DNA of 32,225 nucleotides, from the NCBI GenBank assembly GCA_035551355.1, contig DASZNF010000097.1:1-32225 (forward strand). The letters are read 5' to 3'. This DNA comes from DATATV01 sp035551355 (GTDB lineage Bacteria; Actinomycetota; Actinomycetes; Mycobacteriales; Pseudonocardiaceae). A program made the position numbers and the translations under genes. Shown piece by piece: positions 30,001 to 32,225 of the stretch (positions are counted from its first letter, which is position 1; every line of letters starts with the position of its first letter). The notes below the pieces were generated by a model. That model did not search any database and was not told the DNA's origin. It worked only from the letters and a program-made list of their open reading frames with translations.

Positions 30001-32225
30001 CGGTCCTTGCTGGGCGTGGACGTGCCGATCCGGTCGCTGTTCCGGACGCCGACCGTGGCGGGGCTGGCGGCCGAGCTGGACGAGTCGGGATGCGCCCGGC
30101 CGCCGGTGACGCGGTCGGCCCGGCCCGAGGTGGTGCCGCTGTCGTCCGGCCAGCAACGCATGTGGTTCGTGGATCTGCTGGAGCAGGCCGGCGCGGCGCA
30201 CAACATCTGGTCGGTCGTCCGCCTCACCGGCCGGCTGGACCTGGATTCCCTGCGGGTCGCGGTGGCCGACGTCGCGGCCCGGCACGAGGCGCTGCGTACG
30301 GTGTTCCGGGAACACGACGAACAACCGGGCCAGATCGTCCTGGCTCCGGACGCGTGTCCCGCGGTGACCGTCCGCGACAGCGACGAGACCGGCCTGCCCG
30401 CGGAGCTGGCCGCTGTGGTGGGCGCGGGTTTCGACATCGAAGCCGAGGTGCCGTGGCGGGTTGTCGTGGTGCGGTTGTCGCCGGTCGAGCACGTGCTGGC
30501 GATCGTGGCGCATCACATCGCCGCCGACGGCTGGTCGATGTGGGTGCTGAGCCGGGATCTGTCCACCGCGTACACGGCGCGCCGGTCCGGGCGCGGCCCG
30601 GAATGGCTGCCGTTGCCGGTGCAGTACGCGGATTTCGCTTTGTGGCAACGAAAACTGCTCGACGGTGTGGGAGATGAACAGCTGGCGTACTGGCAGTCGG
30701 CTCTCGCCGGCCTGCCGGAGCGGGTGACGCTGCCGCTGGACCGGGCGCGCCCGGTGGCGGCCGGCCACAGCGGCGGATCCGTCGGCATCCGGGTCGACGC
30801 CGAGGTGCACCGGGGCCTGGTCGACATCGCGCGATCCTCCGGCGCGACCGTGTTCATGGTGGTGCAGGCCGCGCTGGCCGTAACGCTGGCGCGCCTGGGC
30901 GTGGGTGACGACGTTCCGCTCGGCACGCCGGTCGCCGGGCGCACCGACGAGGCCTTCGACGACGTGGTCGGCTATTTCCTCAACACCGTCGTGCTCCGGA
31001 CCGACGTCAGCGGCGACCCGGCCTTCGTCGAACTGGTGCGCCGGGTGCGTGATGCTGATCTGGCGGCCTTCGCGCATCAGGATCTGCCGTTCGAGCAGTT
31101 GGTGGAGGCCCTGCGGCCGGCACGCTCGCTGTCGCACCATCCGCTGTTCCAGGTCCTGCTGGTGCAGGAACAGCTCGCCTCGGCGAACGATCTGCCCGAT
31201 TTACACGCCCGTCCGATCCATGTCCCGCCGACCACCGTCCAGTTCGACCTGGCCTTCGGATTCTGGGAAACCCCCGGCCCGGACGGGCTGGACGGCTACG
31301 TGGAGTTCGCGCACGACCTGTTCGACCGGTCCACCGTCGAGGAGATCGCCGCCCGGCTCATCCAGGTACTGGGCCAGGTAGCGGCCGACCCGGCTCGACC
31401 AGTGGCCAAGCTCGATGTGCTGCTGCCCGGCGAGCGCGAATGGCTGCTCGACGACGCGGGCATCGGCGACGACGGCGTGACCGCCACCGTGTCCGGCTTG
31501 TTCGCCGCACAGGTGGCGCAGACCCCCGACGCCACCGCGATTGTGTCCGGCGAGCAAACCCTGACCTACGCACAACTGGACGCCCGGGCCAACGGCCTCG
31601 CCCGACACCTAGTCGAGCGCGGAGCCCAGGTGGGCGACCGCATCGGCGTCGCCCTACCCCGATCGACAGATCAAGTGATCGCGCTACTCGCCGTGGCCAA
31701 AACCGGCGGAGTATTCGTGCCGATCGATATCTCCTACCCCCAGAAACGAATCCGCCAGATCATCGACGACGCCGCACCCGTCATCGTGCTGGACAACATC
31801 GACGAATTCGGCGACGGCGCACCGTTTTCCGTACCGGTCTCACCGGACTGCGGTCTCTACGTCATGTACACCTCCGGCTCAACCGGCAAACCCAAAGGCG
31901 TGCTGACCACCCACCGCGCGGTCGCCGGACTCACACAGGGCTCCTGCTGGGACGACATCGGCTCCGGCCGCATGCTCTACCACGCCCCCTTCACCTTCGA
32001 CGCCGCAACACTCGAACTCTGGGTACCACTACTCAACGGCGGCACCATCGTCATCGCACCCCCAGGCGACATCGACGCCAACCACATACGCGAACTCACC
32101 CCCGCCCTGGACTCCGTGCACCTCACCGCCGGCTTGTTCCGCGTCCTCGCCGAAGAAGACCCCGACTGCTTCACCGGACTCAAACACATCCTCACCGGCG
32201 GCGACATCGTCCCGGCCGACACCGT
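27007..32225 (+). CDS. Nonribosomal peptide synthetase, C-A(Hpg)-T-C-A(Hpg)..., 3' end outside window
   Basis: ATG 27007, with GAGG at 26996-26999, opens a frame that runs off the end after 1739 codons. Module 1: condensation domain (SFGQRRMWF at 21-29, active HHIAMDG at 147-153), adenylation domain (YTSGSTGRPKG 610-620; Lys934 in A10), carrier domain (LGGDSL, Ser988). The A1 pocket residues Asp654, Ala655, Leu658, His694, Leu718, Gly720, Leu744, Leu752, Cys753, Lys934 spell DALHLGLLCK, an Hpg code. Module 2: condensation domain (SSGQQRMWF, HHIAADG 1169-1175) and the first part of an A domain with DALHLG. Both C domains look LCL-type and there is no epimerase after module 1, so L-Hpg should be passed on. 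An N-terminal C domain means a peptidyl or acyl donor comes from another protein. From about 31500 third codon positions switch from G-rich to C-rich. A TTA codon lies at 31201. The product is unknown. Confidence 0.95.
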   Translation, partial: MLNRKNHVLVLAPRPEVLPVSFGQRRMWFTNKLERPEAAYNMWSAVRLTGELDIAALQAAVADVAARHEALRTLVADTDGVPHQVILAAGSAGSCPVLAVRHVDEAQLPQVLTTMLGEGFEIGAEVPWRVAVLGLSPEERVLAVVVHHIAMDGASMGVLVRDLSTAYAARMSGHEPGWAELPVQYADFAVWQRESQAEVFAEQLAYWREALAGLPEQLPLPVDRPRPATAGNQGGSVNLRIGADDHRALLDIAAAADATLFTVVRAALAVVLSRLGAGTDVPLGTPVAGRTDPALAEVIGYLSNTVVLRTDLRDDPAFADLVRRARDVDLAAFARQDLPFEQLVEALSPARSLSHHPLFQVLLVLEDAPEANWDLPGLTVTPEKTGLDTDTSFGLFDLYLNARELRAPGDEPAGITGTLWYNADIFDAPTVRRLVARLAGVLGQVAAGPRRRVSEVEVLLPGERDWLLDELGAGAAGAGEVTVSGLFAAQAARTPDAVAVVSGGAALTFAGLDARASGLARQLVERGVRVGDRVGVALPRSLDLVVALLAVVKAGAVYVPVDTSYPPDRIRHILADAAPVLVLDHVGESAVDGSSFSVPVPPDSGVYVMYTSGSTGRPKGVAVTHRGLAGLALDSCWGEVGPHRVLFHAPFAFDASALELWVPLCNGGTVVVAPPGEVDAARLRELAPEVDAAHVTAGLFRVLAEEDPGCFRGLRQVLTGGDVVPVDAVCRVLAANPGTTVRHLYGPTEATLCATTFATADDSLAILPIGGPRDGVRVYVLDESLGPVPSGVAGDLYVAGAGLAHGYAGQAARTAERFVACPFGGRMYRTGDVVRWTNDGQLVFVGRDDDQVKIRGFRVEPAEVEAALAECPGVSQAVVLPRQDETGEKRLVGYVVADVAGAAVREFAATRLPDYLVPSVVVVLNSLPLTAHGKVDRAALPAPDHAEGSPGRGPRDPREDILCGLFADVLGLASVGIDDGFFALGGDSLSATRLVSRVRSLLGVDVPIRSLFRTPTVAGLAAELDESGCARPPVTRSARPEVVPLSSGQQRMWFVDLLEQAGAAHNIWSVVRLTGRLDLDSLRVAVADVAARHEALRTVFREHDEQPGQIVLAPDACPAVTVRDSDETGLPAELAAVVGAGFDIEAEVPWRVVVVRLSPVEHVLAIVAHHIAADGWSMWVLSRDLSTAYTARRSGRGPEWLPLPVQYADFALWQRKLLDGVGDEQLAYWQSALAGLPERVTLPLDRARPVAAGHSGGSVGIRVDAEVHRGLVDIARSSGATVFMVVQAALAVTLARLGVGDDVPLGTPVAGRTDEAFDDVVGYFLNTVVLRTDVSGDPAFVELVRRVRDADLAAFAHQDLPFEQLVEALRPARSLSHHPLFQVLLVQEQLASANDLPDLHARPIHVPPTTVQFDLAFGFWETPGPDGLDGYVEFAHDLFDRSTVEEIAARLIQVLGQVAADPARPVAKLDVLLPGEREWLLDDAGIGDDGVTATVSGLFAAQVAQTPDATAIVSGEQTLTYAQLDARANGLARHLVERGAQVGDRIGVALPRSTDQVIALLAVAKTGGVFVPIDISYPQKRIRQIIDDAAPVIVLDNIDEFGDGAPFSVPVSPDCGLYVMYTSGSTGKPKGVLTTHRAVAGLTQGSCWDDIGSGRMLYHAPFTFDAATLELWVPLLNGGTIVIAPPGDIDANHIRELTPALDSVHLTAGLFRVLAEEDPDCFTGLKHILTGGDIVPADT

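Noticed and set aside
28129..31140. A 1003-codon open frame on the minus strand, opposite the NRPS
   Set aside because: It is antisense to conserved C, A and T domains, has a His/Arg/Gln/Gly-heavy composition and no family resemblance. Long antisense frames are normal in high-GC coding DNA.
1..32225. CRISPR array, tRNA or rRNA genes, intact insertion sequences
   Set aside because: No regularly spaced repeats, cloverleaf-like sequences, rRNA segments or transposase motifs were found by reading both strands.

Overview
The window comes from a high-GC Gram-positive actinomycete. Codons end mostly in G or C, ribosome sites are GGAGG-like, exported proteins carry Tat signals and an actinobacterial lipobox, and there are SARP and LmbU family regulators. 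The genus cannot be read from the sequence; a Pseudonocardiales- or Streptomyces-like producer is only a guess.

Left part (1-4867). The window opens inside a 3-hexulose-6-phosphate synthase gene closed by a strong hairpin, followed by a small unknown gene and a SatP-type acetate/succinate transporter. An HxlR regulator then faces a zinc-type oxidoreductase that is cut off after about 70 codons. The break (about 2157) starts a visibly AT-richer block holding a chymotrypsin-like secreted serine protease, whose signal peptide lies one frame off from the rest, and a small protein resembling peptidase inhibitors of the I78/I13 type. About 1 kb without intact genes follows, with two long hairpins and a scrap of an alpha/beta-hydrolase.

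Middle part (4868-16407). Two Tat-exported beta-propeller proteins (a lactonase-like and a TolB/PD40-like one) converge on a five-gene operon: M20 amidohydrolase, lipoprotein binding protein, permease, ATPase and M19 dipeptidase. The last four genes are joined by stop/start overlaps. An ArsR-type regulator diverges from the operon, and a perfect 10-bp inverted repeat sits between them. The operon looks like uptake and hydrolysis of a small peptide or N-acyl amino acid. Next come two divergent large regulators, an XRE-HTH/NB-ARC protein and a 1029-aa AfsR-like SARP, and then a broken WYL-type regulator.

Right part (20702-32225, runs off the end). This is part of a nonribosomal peptide gene cluster built around 4-hydroxyphenylglycine (Hpg). 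Chorismate mutase and prephenate dehydrogenase form one minus-strand operon. Type II DAHP synthase, 4-hydroxymandelate synthase (HmaS) and 4-hydroxymandelate oxidase (Hmo) form another. Together they supply 4-hydroxyphenylglyoxylate; the final transaminase (HpgT) is not in the window. Between the two operons lie an LmbU-family regulator and an 89-aa unknown protein. The NRPS starts at 27007 with C-A-T-C-A(partial). The A1 pocket residues read DALHLGLLCK, an Hpg code, and the visible part of A2 reads DALHLG, so the enzyme probably joins two consecutive Hpg residues. There is no epimerase domain after module 1, and the N-terminal C domain implies an upstream partner. The DAHP synthase/NRPS intergenic region has good divergent promoters and a 20-bp perfect palindrome, the best candidate for a cluster-specific operator.
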